Shown: in pieces, positions 7,756 through 16,266 of the stretch
Layout of the letters: every line of letters starts with the position of its first letter
How positions within the stretch are numbered: position 1 is the stretch's first letter
Assembly (NCBI GenBank): GCA_024103195.1
Contig: JAGFIW010000147.1
Coordinates: 1 to 50,272, forward strand
Source: Saprospiraceae bacterium
GTDB taxonomy: Bacteria; Bacteroidota; Bacteroidia; Chitinophagales; Saprospiraceae
Direction of reading: 5' to 3'
DNA: 50,272 nucleotides
Notes under the pieces: model-generated
What the model saw: only the letters and a program-made list of their open reading frames with translations
Databases searched by the model: none
Told to the model about the DNA's origin: nothing
Program-made: the position numbers and the translations under genes

Positions 7756-9057
7756 ATGCAAATAGTGGATGCCCTGCTCCGAAAGGAAAAGTCCGTAGCT
7801 GTCATCGGTTTGGGTTATGTAGGTCTTCCCCTCGCCCTGGCCTTTGCGCGCAAGTTTCGGGTAACCGGATTCGATATCCTGCCAAGTCGGGTCCGGGCCC
7901 TCGAGGAAGGGCGTGACCCCAACGGAGAAGTCGAAGCCTCCGACTTTGCCCAAAGAGACATCCGGTTTACCTCGGACCCTTCGGATTTGTCGGCGGCCGG
8001 CTTCTTCATCGTCACTGTACCCACCCCCATTGATGCCTACAAGGTACCCGACCTGGGACCGCTTTTTGCGGCCACACGAACCGTCGCCAATGCCCTGAAA
8101 CCCGGAGATTATGTGGTCTTCGAATCCACGGTTTATCCCGGCTGCACCGAGGAAGAGTGCCTTCCGTTGCTCGAGGCAGGATCAGGCCTCAAGGCATTTC
8201 GTGATTTTCAAGTGGGCTACTCACCGGAACGAATAAACCCCGGTGACCGGGAGCGCACGGTGGAGCACATTCTGAAAGTCGTATCGGCCGGAGATACCGA
8301 TAGCCTGGAGCAAATCGCCGCCGTTTATGGCACCGTCATACAGGCAGGCATTTACAAGGCGGCATCCATCCGGATTGCAGAAGCGGCCAAGGTCATCGAG
8401 AATATCCAAAGGGACCTGAACATCTCTTTGATGAATGAATTGGCGGTTCTTTTCGACCGAATGGGACTCGATACGCGATCCGTGATCGAGACCGCTGCCA
8501 CCAAATGGAATTTTGTGCCCTATTACCCGGGACTGGTAGGTGGTCACTGCATAGGCGTTGACCCTTATTATCTCATCCACAAAGCCCTTTCATTGGGGAT
8601 CAACCCCCAGGTCATCCGCGCCGGCCGGGGCATCAACGACCGTATGCCGGAATTCATCGCCCAAAAAATGGTGCGATATCTGGCACAATGCGGCAAAAAT
8701 CCCTCCGCATCCAGGGTCCTTGTCATGGGGCTTACCTTCAAGGAGAACATTTCGGATCTCCGCAACTCCAAGGTAGCGGATCTGATCCGCGAACTCCGGA
8801 CCTTCTCCCTGGAAGTGGATGTGGTGGATGACCAGGCGTCACCGGAGGCTGCACTCGGCGAATACGGCATGGCCCTTTTGCCTGAACCCGATCCTCCCTA
8901 TGACGCCGTCATTGTTGCTGTCAGACACCGCACCTATACCACGTTGAACGCGGACTGGTTCTGCGGAATCATGCGCGATCACCCCATCCTATTTGACCTG
9001 ATGGGCTGCTTCGATCCGGCCTCCATGCAAGGAAAGCTGGAATTCTGGCGTTTGTAA
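7756..9057 (+). CDS. wbpA: UDP-N-acetylglucosamine/galactosamine 6-dehydrogenase (WbpA/TviB family)
   Basis: A 433-residue nucleotide-sugar dehydrogenase that oxidises the C6 hydroxyl of a UDP-HexNAc to the uronic acid with two NAD. The Rossmann motif is VIGLGYVGLPLALAFA (residues about 15-30). Further family blocks are VPTPID, ESTVYPG, YSPERINPGD, the substrate-binding segment AAKVIENIQRDLNISLMNE and the catalytic loop GGHCIGVDPYYL with Cys265. SPERINPGD and the HCIGVDPYYL loop point to the WbpA/TviB/WbpO branch rather than UDP-glucose dehydrogenase. Whether the substrate is GlcNAc or GalNAc cannot be decided by eye; WbpD- and WbpB-type neighbours favour UDP-GlcNAc. Probably cotranscribed with the acetyltransferase upstream. 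Confidence 0.9.
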   Translation: MQIVDALLRKEKSVAVIGLGYVGLPLALAFARKFRVTGFDILPSRVRALEEGRDPNGEVEASDFAQRDIRFTSDPSDLSAAGFFIVTVPTPIDAYKVPDLGPLFAATRTVANALKPGDYVVFESTVYPGCTEEECLPLLEAGSGLKAFRDFQVGYSPERINPGDRERTVEHILKVVSAGDTDSLEQIAAVYGTVIQAGIYKAASIRIAEAAKVIENIQRDLNISLMNELAVLFDRMGLDTRSVIETAATKWNFVPYYPGLVGGHCIGVDPYYLIHKALSLGINPQVIRAGRGINDRMPEFIAQKMVRYLAQCGKNPSASRVLVMGLTFKENISDLRNSKVADLIRELRTFSLEVDVVDDQASPEAALGEYGMALLPEPDPPYDAVIVAVRHRTYTTLNADWFCGIMRDHPILFDLMGCFDPASMQGKLEFWRL

Positions 9058-9125
9058 CCCCGATCCATTCCATCCCATCCGGGAATACCCGCTGTCGGCT
9101 CACCAGACATGGATAAAAGGCATAA

Positions 9126-9159
9126 TTTGTGCAGGTAGGCTGCCGGGCATTCATCTTTG
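9126..9159 (+). promoter_or_regulatory. Candidate promoter of the cysCDN operon
   Basis: CATCTTTG at 9152-9159 differs from TAnnTTTG at one base. A TTTG at 9126-9129 lies 22 nt upstream as a possible -33 element. The cysC start codon follows 25 nt later. The 127-bp gap after the dehydrogenase gene supports a separate promoter. Confidence 0.35.
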
Positions 9160-9184
9160 ATCCCTCAAACCCGCCCAATCCGGT

Positions 9185-9811
9185 ATGAACCCTATTTATC
9201 CCCTTCGAGACCGCATGGTATCCAGGGTCCAACGCGAAAACCGCCAAGGTCACAAAGGATTGGTGGTTTGGATGACGGGACTTTCAGGCAGCGGTAAAAG
9301 CACCCTGGCTCTCGCCCTGGAAAGGAAGCTGTTTGATGAACACTGCCAGGGTATTCTCCTGGACGGCGACAACCTGAGGAACGGGATCAGCCGTGGACTG
9401 GGATTTCGCGAAGAGGACCGGTTGGAAAACGTCCGTCGTGTGGCGGAAACGGCAAGACTCTTCCTGGATGCAGGCTGGGTAGCCATTTGCTCGTTGATTA
9501 GTCCTTCCCGCTCCATGAGGGATCTCGCCCGTTCCATTGTCGGCAACGATGATTTCCTTGAAGTCTTTGTCGATGCCCCTGTCGAAGTGTGTGCCTCACG
9601 GGATGTGAAAGGGCTGTACCGGATGGCCAAAGAGGGAGCCCTGAGCGGATTTACCGGATTGGACGCCCCGTACGAGCCTCCCGGGCATCCCGATCTCCAC
9701 CTGCCTACTTCCGAACTCTCCCCGGAGGAATGTCTTGACCTCCTCTATCAGGAAGTCGTTCGCAGAATTGGCCCTTCTCCTTCCCTGCAGGATAAAAAAG
9801 CCTCATGCTGA
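9185..9811 (+). CDS. cysC: Adenylylsulfate (APS) kinase
   Basis: A 208-residue P-loop kinase that phosphorylates APS at the 3' position to give PAPS. Walker A GLSGSGKST is at residues 32-40. Other APS-kinase blocks are LLDGDNLRNGISRGLGF, the Arg/Asn-containing stretch DRLENVRRVAE, ICSLISPSR and DVKGLYRMAKEGALSGFTG before DAPYEPP. Length and motifs are normal for CysC. The 3' end overlaps cysD by 7 nt (ATGCTGA), so the two are coupled. With cysD and cysN it forms a complete PAPS-forming unit. No APS/PAPS reductase or sulfite reductase is adjacent, which points to sulfation rather than sulfur assimilation. Confidence 0.95.
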   Translation: MNPIYPLRDRMVSRVQRENRQGHKGLVVWMTGLSGSGKSTLALALERKLFDEHCQGILLDGDNLRNGISRGLGFREEDRLENVRRVAETARLFLDAGWVAICSLISPSRSMRDLARSIVGNDDFLEVFVDAPVEVCASRDVKGLYRMAKEGALSGFTGLDAPYEPPGHPDLHLPTSELSPEECLDLLYQEVVRRIGPSPSLQDKKASC

Positions 9812-10710
9812 ACTATCAACTCAACCATATCCGGGAACTCGAGAGCGAATCGATTTTCGTCATTCGCGAAGTGGCCGCACAATTTGACAATCCGGTCATT
9901 CTTTTCTCCGGTGGCAAGGACAGCATTCTGATGACCTACCTGGCTGTCAAAGCATTTCATCCGGCTCGCTTGCCCTTCCCTTTGCTTCATATCGACACAG
10001 GGCACAATTTTCCGGAAACCCTGGCTTACAGAGATGAATTGGCTGCCCGCTATGGCCTGAAATTGATCACGGCATACGTTCAGGATGCCATAGATCGCGG
10101 CGAGGTGACCGAAGAGAAGGGTTTCAATGCCTCGCGCAATTACCTCCAGACGCACGTCTTGCTGGATGCCCTGGAAAAAGGCCGTTTTGATGCCGCCCTG
10201 GGCGGAGGAAGAAGGGATGAGGAAAAAGCCAGGGCCAAGGAACGGTTTTTCTCTCACCGGGACGAATTCGGACAATGGGACCCGAAAAACCAGCGCCCGG
10301 AACTGTGGCGATTGTTTAACGGGCGTAAACATTTGGGCGAACATTTTCGCATTTTCCCGATCTCCAACTGGACGGAGCTGGATGTCTGGCAATACCTGGC
10401 CACTGAAAAAGTACCCCTGCCTTCCTTGTATTTTGCTCATGAAAGGGAGGTAATCCGGCGAGACGGCATCCTTTTGGCCAATTCTCCTCATTTGGTCCGC
10501 AAACCCGGAGAGGAAGCCTTTCTGGCACGGGTGCGTTGTCGGACCATAGGTGACACGACCTGTACGGGAGTTTGGGAGTCCGATGCCGTCACCATTGAAG
10601 AAATCATTGCCGAAGTAGCCACCTCACGTATGACCGAGAGAGGAGGAAGGGCGGATGATCGTCGCTCTGAAACGGCCATGGAAGACCGAAAAAAAGAAGG
10701 CTATTTCTGA
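9805..10710 (+). CDS. cysD: Sulfate adenylyltransferase subunit 2
   Basis: A 301-residue ATP-PPase family subunit that makes APS from ATP and sulfate together with CysN. The PP-loop is ILFSGGKDSILM (residues about 31-42), followed by LLHIDTGHNFPE. GGRRDEEKARAKERFFS and FRIFPISNWTELDVWQYL are hallmarks of CysD. The C-terminus VRCRTIGDTTCTGV and the tail MEDRKKEGYF match the family, and the length is as expected (about 300). The start overlaps the end of cysC. An 11-nt gap separates it from cysN. Confidence 0.96.
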   Translation: MLNYQLNHIRELESESIFVIREVAAQFDNPVILFSGGKDSILMTYLAVKAFHPARLPFPLLHIDTGHNFPETLAYRDELAARYGLKLITAYVQDAIDRGEVTEEKGFNASRNYLQTHVLLDALEKGRFDAALGGGRRDEEKARAKERFFSHRDEFGQWDPKNQRPELWRLFNGRKHLGEHFRIFPISNWTELDVWQYLATEKVPLPSLYFAHEREVIRRDGILLANSPHLVRKPGEEAFLARVRCRTIGDTTCTGVWESDAVTIEEIIAEVATSRMTERGGRADDRRSETAMEDRKKEGYF

Positions 10711-10721
10711 CCGCTCATTCA

Positions 10722-11975
10722 ATGCCCATGACCGAATTGTTGCGCTTTACCACCGCTGGCTCCGTGGACGACGGAAAATCCACGCTGATCGGGAGGTTGC
10801 TCTACGATACCAAGTCCATCTTTGATGACCAGTATGAAGCCATCCGGACCGCCTCGGAGCGCCGTGGGGAGGAGGGTATCAATCTGGCATTGCTGACCGA
10901 TGGTTTGAAAGCCGAACGCGAACAGGGCATTACCATTGATGTGGCTTATCGCTATTTTGCCACACCTCGCCGGAAATTCATTATTGCGGATACTCCGGGT
11001 CACATTCAGTACACCCGCAACATGGTCACCGGCGCCTCTTCGGCCAATGTGGCGCTCATTCTGATCGATGCCCGGCAGGGTGTGGTCGAGCAAACCCGCC
11101 GGCATGCCATCATCGCCAGTCTTTTGCAAATTCCGCACCTCGTCTTTTGCATCAACAAGATGGACCTCGTTCAATGGGACCGCGACCGCTATGAGACCAT
11201 CCGTGAAGAACTGGAAGGATTTACCGGAAAGCTGGACGTGAGTGACATCAGTTATATCCCGCTTTCCGCCTTGCTGGGAGACAATCTGGTACACCGCTCC
11301 ACTCACATGGACTGGTATGAAGGACCCACTTTGCTGTATTACCTGGAGAATGTCCATATCGCCAGCGATTACAATCTCATTGATACCCGTTTTCCCGTTC
11401 AGTATGTGATCAGGCCCAATACGGATACCTGGCATGATTACCGGGGATACGCCGGACAAGTCGCCGGAGGTGTGCTCCGCAAAGGCGACGATGTCATGAT
11501 CCTTCCCAGTGGTTTTACCTCACGCATTGCAGCCATTGATACGTTTGACGGAGAGGTGGAAGAAGCCTTTCCTCCCATGTCCGTATCCATATTACTGGAG
11601 GATGATATTGATGTCAGTCGGGGAGACATGATTGTCCGCGCCAACAACCGCTGCCAGGTCGGACAGGACCTCGACCTCATGATTTGCTGGTTTGATGCAG
11701 CACGGCAATTACAGCCCAATGGCAAATACCTCATTCGCCACACGACCAATGAAGCCCGCTGCCTGATCAAGGAGGTACGCTACCGGATGGACATCAATAC
11801 CCTCCACCGGGAGATGGAAAATCCTGTAATCCGGCATAATGACATAGCCCGGATTTCCATCAGAACCACACGCCCGTTGCTGTTTGATCCATACCGCCGC
11901 AACCGCCAGACAGGATCGGTCATCCTCATTGACGAAGGAACATTCAACACAGTTGCAGCCGGCATGATCGTTTGA
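10722..11975 (+). CDS. cysN: Sulfate adenylyltransferase subunit 1 (GTPase)
   Basis: A 417-residue EF-Tu-like GTPase whose GTP hydrolysis drives APS synthesis by CysD. G1 is GSVDDGKST (residues about 13-21), the switch region contains REQGITIDVAYRYF, G3 is DTPGH, and G4 is NKMD. Beta-barrel domains follow, with YAGQVAGGVLRKGDDVMILPSG. It is shorter than enterobacterial CysN (about 475) but normal for the stand-alone Bacteroidota form; no CysC domain is fused. Last gene of the cysCDN unit. The start could be Met1 or Met3. Confidence 0.95.
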   Translation: MPMTELLRFTTAGSVDDGKSTLIGRLLYDTKSIFDDQYEAIRTASERRGEEGINLALLTDGLKAEREQGITIDVAYRYFATPRRKFIIADTPGHIQYTRNMVTGASSANVALILIDARQGVVEQTRRHAIIASLLQIPHLVFCINKMDLVQWDRDRYETIREELEGFTGKLDVSDISYIPLSALLGDNLVHRSTHMDWYEGPTLLYYLENVHIASDYNLIDTRFPVQYVIRPNTDTWHDYRGYAGQVAGGVLRKGDDVMILPSGFTSRIAAIDTFDGEVEEAFPPMSVSILLEDDIDVSRGDMIVRANNRCQVGQDLDLMICWFDAARQLQPNGKYLIRHTTNEARCLIKEVRYRMDINTLHREMENPVIRHNDIARISIRTTRPLLFDPYRRNRQTGSVILIDEGTFNTVAAGMIV

Positions 11976-12041
11976 GTGCCCCCAAGCCTTCGGGGCAGCG
12001 TACCTTTACGGATCATCCGAATCCCTTACAACGCTAACTGA

Positions 12042-13037
12042 TTGTCTGCCTCCCAGCCTCATCCCCCCTTCAGGTTTGCATTGATTGGCGCAGCCGGTTT
12101 TGTGGCTCCCCGTCACCTGCAGGCCATCCGTCAAACAGGCCATCAATTGGTAGCCGCTTATGACCTCCATGATTCCGTTGGAGTGATGGACAGCTATTTT
12201 CCCGAGGCTGATTTCTTTGTCGAATTCGAACGGTTTGACCGGCATCTGGACCGGCTGCGTCGTGCTGGCCGGGGCATTCACTATTTGAGTATCTGTTCGC
12301 CCAATTATCTGCACGACGCCCATATCCGGTTCGGACTTCGCCTGGGCGCGCGCGTGATCTGTGAAAAACCACTGGTCCTCAACCCGTGGAATGTGGATGC
12401 ACTGGCCGAGATTGCCCGGGAAACAGGTTTGGAGGTATACAACATCCTTCAGTTGCGCCTTCACCCGTCCGTAATCGCTTTGCGCCAACAGCAACAAAGC
12501 CAGCCGACGGAACACAAACCGGACATCGAATTGACTTATATCACCGCCAGGGGACATTGGTACTACACCTCCTGGAAAGGAGACATCCTTCGATCTGGCG
12601 GGATCGCGACCAATATCGGCGTCCATTTTTTCGACATGCTGATCTGGATCTTTGGCTCTGTCGTTCGCAATGTGGTCCATGTCCATACCCACGACCGGGC
12701 TGCCGGATTTCTGGAGTTGGAGAGGGCCCGTATCCGTTGGTTTCTGAGCATCGAGGCGGACACTTTGCCCGGAGAGGCAAAATCTCAAGGCAAACGGACC
12801 TGGCGGTCGTTGACCATTGAAGGCAGGCAATTCGAATTCAGCGACGGTTTTGGTGATTTGCACACCCTCAGCTATCAGGGCATCCTGCAAGGAGAAGGCT
12901 TTACCCTGGAGGAAGCGAGACCGGCCATTGAAGTCGTACATGCCATTCGCCACCAGTTGCCCGTAGGTCTGACCGGCGACTACCACCCATTCGCCGCCCT
13001 CCCGCTCAAGCGACACCCTTTCCTTCCGGAATCCTGA
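12042..13037 (+). CDS. wbpB: WbpB/WlbA-type UDP-GlcNAcA 3-dehydrogenase (Gfo/Idh/MocA family)
   Basis: A 331-residue NAD-dependent oxidoreductase. The Rossmann start is FALIGAAGFVAPRHLQAI. CEKPLVLNPWNVD holds the Glu-Lys-Pro motif of the family. ARGHWYYTSWKGDILRSGG followed by GVHFFDMLIWIFG closely matches WbpB/WlbA, which oxidises C3 of UDP-2-acetamido-2-deoxy-glucuronate ahead of transamination. The frame opens directly after TGA at 12039-12041, and TTG 12042 is the only plausible start near the Rossmann motif, so this gene probably uses TTG. A TACCTTTA element at 12001-12008 (one mismatch to TAnnTTTG) lies 33 nt upstream. With the WbpA- and WbpD-type genes it covers three of the four steps to the diacetamido-uronate; the WbpE aminotransferase is absent here. 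Confidence 0.87.
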   Translation: MSASQPHPPFRFALIGAAGFVAPRHLQAIRQTGHQLVAAYDLHDSVGVMDSYFPEADFFVEFERFDRHLDRLRRAGRGIHYLSICSPNYLHDAHIRFGLRLGARVICEKPLVLNPWNVDALAEIARETGLEVYNILQLRLHPSVIALRQQQQSQPTEHKPDIELTYITARGHWYYTSWKGDILRSGGIATNIGVHFFDMLIWIFGSVVRNVVHVHTHDRAAGFLELERARIRWFLSIEADTLPGEAKSQGKRTWRSLTIEGRQFEFSDGFGDLHTLSYQGILQGEGFTLEEARPAIEVVHAIRHQLPVGLTGDYHPFAALPLKRHPFLPES

Positions 13038-13076
13038 TCCTTTCCCGGATCCACTTTCTGCTTGCCGGCCGTGCCC

Positions 13077-13084
13077 TACCTTTG
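13077..13084 (+). promoter_or_regulatory. -7 promoter element TACCTTTG
   Basis: Perfect TAnnTTTG match, 68 nt before the TTG start of the epimerase gene and downstream of the WbpB stop codon. Confidence 0.45.
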
Positions 13085-13152
13085 CTTTGTCCAACGGCAG
13101 GTCTGAACCCTGACCGATGGACTCCTTTCGTTGACCTCCTAAATACTCCCCT

Positions 13153-14238
13153 TTGAGGATTCTGGTCACCGGCGCTGCCGGATTTATCGGTTTTCATTTG
13201 GTCAAGAGGTTGCTTGAGACCGGGACGGAAGTTGTCGGCGTCGACAATGTCAATGACTATTATGATCCCAACCTGAAGTGGGACCGGCTGGCAGAACTGG
13301 GTATCGAAAAGACGGATTACGGGATGGAAACCACTTCGGCCATTTTCCCCCGATTCCGCTTCCTGCGGGCTTCTCTGGAAGAGGAATCCACGGTACCTAC
13401 ACTTTTCGGGGGTAAGCGTTTTGATGTCGTCGTTCACCTCGCGGCCCAGGCAGGCGTTCGCTACAGTCTCGTCAATCCCATGGCCTATATCCAGAGCAAC
13501 ATGGTCGGATTCGCCCGCCTGCTGGAAGGCTGCCGACATTCCGGAGCGGGTCATCTGGTGTACGCCTCCAGTTCCAGCGTCTATGGCCTCAATGAAACAC
13601 AGCCGTTTTCCGTGCATGACAACGTAGATCATCCGGTTTCCCTGTATGCGGCCAGTAAAAAGAGCAATGAATTGATGGCTCATTGCTACAGCCATCTTTA
13701 TCACCTGCCTGCCACAGGACTTCGTTTTTTTACCGTTTACGGACCCTGGGGCAGACCTGATATGGCCCTTTTCCTTTTTACCAGGGCCATGAAGGAAGGC
13801 AAACCGATCCGGGTTTTCAATCACGGCCAAATGGTCAGGGATTTCACCTATATCGACGACATCGTCGAGGGCGTGATGCGTGTCATCGGCCATCCTCCAA
13901 CGGGCAACCCGGATTGGTCGGGTTTGCGCCCCGATCCTTCTTCATCGCCGGCTCCCTGGCGGATTTACAACATTGGGAATCACCAACCTGTCCCGCTCAT
14001 GTCTTTCATCCAGGCCCTGGAAGAGGCACTGGGCCTGGAGGCAAAGAAGGAATTCATGGACATGCAACCCGGAGATGTGCCTTCCACTTTTGCCGATGTT
14101 TCCGATCTGGTACGGGATATAGGATATCAGCCCTCTACGCCTGTAAAGGAGGGTATCCGGCGGTTTGTCGCTTGGTATAATGCCTATTACAGGAACGGTG
14201 ACAAAGCCCGAACCCCGCCCGCCGAAATCGCGTCTTGA
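13153..14238 (+). CDS. NAD-dependent nucleotide-sugar epimerase (UDP-glucuronate 4-epimerase-like)
   Basis: A 361-residue extended short-chain dehydrogenase. The glycine motif GAAGFIGFHL is at residues about 7-16. VDNVNDYYDPNLKWDRL is typical of the UDP-glucuronate 4-epimerase (CapI/GAE) branch, as are AAQAGVRYSLVNPMAYIQSN and the catalytic Ser-Tyr-Lys set (YASSSSVYG; YAASKKSNELM). TVYGPWGRPDMALFLFTRAM also belongs to this branch. The expected reaction is C4 epimerisation of a UDP-uronate; the true substrate may be a GlcNAc-derived uronate given the neighbours. TTG at 13153 is the first start codon after an in-frame TGA at 13132, so a TTG start is likely. A promoter element lies 68 nt upstream. 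Confidence 0.85.
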   Translation: MRILVTGAAGFIGFHLVKRLLETGTEVVGVDNVNDYYDPNLKWDRLAELGIEKTDYGMETTSAIFPRFRFLRASLEEESTVPTLFGGKRFDVVVHLAAQAGVRYSLVNPMAYIQSNMVGFARLLEGCRHSGAGHLVYASSSSVYGLNETQPFSVHDNVDHPVSLYAASKKSNELMAHCYSHLYHLPATGLRFFTVYGPWGRPDMALFLFTRAMKEGKPIRVFNHGQMVRDFTYIDDIVEGVMRVIGHPPTGNPDWSGLRPDPSSSPAPWRIYNIGNHQPVPLMSFIQALEEALGLEAKKEFMDMQPGDVPSTFADVSDLVRDIGYQPSTPVKEGIRRFVAWYNAYYRNGDKARTPPAEIAS

Positions 14239-14244
14239 ACGGCC

Positions 14245-14406
14245 ATGGTCCTATCCCCGGACACGGATGATGCCAAACGACTACAATCCGTAACGGGAAC
14301 GCCGTCCGGCCTTCGGATGGCATATTTCAACCACAGGGATATCCCTGATGACCTCGAGCATGTCCTGGAAATGGGAGCACAGGTACTTTTCGGTGTCAGA
14401 ACATGA
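14245..14406 (+). CDS. Possible small protein (53 residues), unknown
   Basis: An ATG-initiated frame that begins 6 nt after the epimerase stop and runs 53 codons. Its peptide looks natural in composition (for example GLRMAYFNHRDIPDDLEHV and QVLFGVRT). It overlaps the 3' end of the convergent barrel gene by 11 nt. No family is recognised. Against it: a hairpin (GCCGTCCG with CGGATGGC) inside the frame could instead be a terminator between the convergent genes. Confidence 0.25.
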   Translation: MVLSPDTDDAKRLQSVTGTPSGLRMAYFNHRDIPDDLEHVLEMGAQVLFGVRT

Positions 14407-15085
14407 CTCCGATCCGGAAGACGAGTTTGTTGAGTTCGTTTTTTCCTCCGTTAACTTCGGAATCGGAAGTTACGTCGGTAAATCCCTGCTGAAAATACAG
14501 CCCACCGATCAGGGAGGTGGTTGAGCTCAGGGCATACTCCACACCACCGCCAAATCCCCATGACAGATTGAGCCAGCGCGTATCTTCGGCAATATTCTCG
14601 TTATCTCCTTCACTGACACCCAGATCTCCCCTCGCCTGGGTGCAAAAGCCCAGCGAGAAAATGGGAAGTTCGGCATAATAACGGATGTACCCGATCTCTT
14701 GGGTGCGCATGCGAAAGGCGACCGGAATCTCGACATATTGGAGGCGATATCGCACCGAACTCCCGGCGGGCAGAATACGGAAGGATTCCTGGCTGAGATT
14801 GGATTCGGGAAAAACAATACCTCCATCACTGTGCAGGAGTTTGCCCCCATTGCGAAAACTGATCCCGAGACCGGTCTTGATGGCGTAGAATTCCCGGAAA
14901 TAGAACTCTCCGTTCATGACCAATTGGAAGCCCATGTTGACCCCATCGCTTTTGACCGACTTGATATCCGAACTGAGCCAGGAAATGAAAGGGCTGGCCT
15001 CAAATCCAAACCGTATATCCGAATACTGACCTCTGGCAAAGCCCGGGAGCGTCAGAATGAGGAAGAGGAACAGAGAAGCTCTCAT
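14396..15085 (-). CDS. Outer-membrane beta-barrel protein (PorT-like family)
   Basis: A 229-residue protein with a signal peptide (MRASLFLFLILTLPGFARG, cleavage before QYSDIRFG). The rest is made of alternating amphipathic strands: FGFEASPFISWLSSD, VNMGFQLVMNGEFYF, FYAIKTGLGISFRNGG, YRLQYVEIPVAFRMRT, YYAELPIFSLGF, LNLSWGFGGGVEYAL and a last strand LVFRIGVMF ending in an aromatic residue. The phrase YVEIPVAFRMRT is the hallmark of the Bacteroidota PorT/OMP_b-brl family. PorT itself belongs to the type IX secretion apparatus, but this family has many paralogues, so the specific role is open. It faces the GldB gene across an 87-bp divergent gap. Confidence 0.82.
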   Translation of the reverse strand: MRASLFLFLILTLPGFARGQYSDIRFGFEASPFISWLSSDIKSVKSDGVNMGFQLVMNGEFYFREFYAIKTGLGISFRNGGKLLHSDGGIVFPESNLSQESFRILPAGSSVRYRLQYVEIPVAFRMRTQEIGYIRYYAELPIFSLGFCTQARGDLGVSEGDNENIAEDTRWLNLSWGFGGGVEYALSSTTSLIGGLYFQQGFTDVTSDSEVNGGKNELNKLVFRIGVMF

Positions 15086-15172
15086 AGGAATGGATTTTGA
15101 CGGATACAGAGAAAAAAACTTGTGTACCAGAGCGTCGCAAATATGCGTTTATTTACCCGGTAAACGCACACC

Positions 15173-16219
15173 ATGCGCCTAAAGTACCTCTCTGGACTTG
15201 TGACCCTCACCCTTCTGTTGGTCGGTATCTCTGCCTGCAAGGAAGAACCCGATCTCGTTCGGCCGGACGTTTCCGGTATCCAGGTGGATACCCGGATTCG
15301 TCGTTTTGAACGGGATCTTTTTGCGATGGATACCAGCCGGATGGAAGCTGAACGCGCCCGTCTGGATACGCTGTATGGTGAATTTGCCCGGATATTCTTC
15401 CATCGGATATTGGGCATTGACCAGCCCCAGATAGCACCGGAAGGCCCGGACGCCTATCTGAAAGGATTTGTCGTCCACCCCGAAACCCGCAAATTGCATG
15501 ACACCATCCAACTGGCCTATCCGGACCTTTCCCGGGAAAAGGAAATCTTTGATCAGGCCTTCCGGTATCTCCGGCATTACTTTCCGGAACGCCCTCATCC
15601 CACGATCACAACCTTCCTTTCCGAGTATTCCATAGCGAATTTCATATATGGTGAGGACGAACTGGCGATCGGCCTGGATCTGTATCTGGGTGAGAACTAT
15701 CCCTATAGCCGGATTGATCCCACCAATCCCTTGTTTTCCCTATACCTGACCCGCACCTACAACCGCGACCATCTGGTTCCGCGAACCATCAAGCCCCTGG
15801 TGGAGGACCTGGTGGGGCCTCCGGCAGGAGAACGACTTGTCGATCACATCATCCGGAACGGCAAGGTCCTGTATATCCTTGACCTCATTCTCCCGGGTGT
15901 GCCTGACTCCTCCATCCTGGCCTATACGCCCCAACAACTCCACTGGCTGGCCGAAAATGAAAGGGATATCTGGGCCTTCTTCTCGAGTGAAAACTTATTG
16001 TACAGTACGGATTGGAAGAAATATCGCAAATACGTCGAGTTCAGCCCCCATTCACCCGGCATGCCCGAAGAAGCCCCCGGGCGAACCGGCGACTGGATAG
16101 GCATTCGGATGGCCAGAGCCTGGATGGACCGGCATCCTGATGCCGGTCTTACCGAACTTGTGGCACAACGGGACGCTCAATCCTTTCTGGATGAATCCCG
16201 CTATAAACCGAGAAGATAG
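15173..16219 (+). CDS. gldB: GldB-like gliding motility lipoprotein
   Basis: A 348-residue lipoprotein. The signal sequence ends in the lipobox VGISAC with Cys22 as the predicted lipidated residue. The mature part starts with an acidic stretch, then VDTRIRRFERDLFAMD, FARIFFHRILGI, TTFLSEYSIANFIYGEDEL and AIGLDLYLGENYPYSRIDP. These match GldB of Flavobacterium, a lipoprotein required for gliding and type IX secretion through stabilisation of the GldK-N complex. Length is close to the family's usual 320-340. No other gld gene is adjacent, so the assignment rests on sequence alone. Inferred location is the periplasmic face of a membrane. Confidence 0.82.
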   Translation: MRLKYLSGLVTLTLLLVGISACKEEPDLVRPDVSGIQVDTRIRRFERDLFAMDTSRMEAERARLDTLYGEFARIFFHRILGIDQPQIAPEGPDAYLKGFVVHPETRKLHDTIQLAYPDLSREKEIFDQAFRYLRHYFPERPHPTITTFLSEYSIANFIYGEDELAIGLDLYLGENYPYSRIDPTNPLFSLYLTRTYNRDHLVPRTIKPLVEDLVGPPAGERLVDHIIRNGKVLYILDLILPGVPDSSILAYTPQQLHWLAENERDIWAFFSSENLLYSTDWKKYRKYVEFSPHSPGMPEEAPGRTGDWIGIRMARAWMDRHPDAGLTELVAQRDAQSFLDESRYKPRR

Positions 16220-16242
16220 CGCGCAGGGACCACCTGTCTCCG

Positions 16243-16250
16243 TATCTTTG
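16243..16250 (+). promoter_or_regulatory. -7 promoter element TATCTTTG
   Basis: Perfect TAnnTTTG match ending 16 nt before the ATG of the oxygenase gene at 16267 and 23 nt after the gldB stop. Confidence 0.55.
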
Positions 16251-16266
16251 CCAAAATCATTTCAAG

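Noticed and set aside
12006..13169. A 387-codon minus-strand frame opposite the WbpB-like gene
   Set aside because: Antisense to a clear Rossmann-fold oxidoreductase; no motif of its own.
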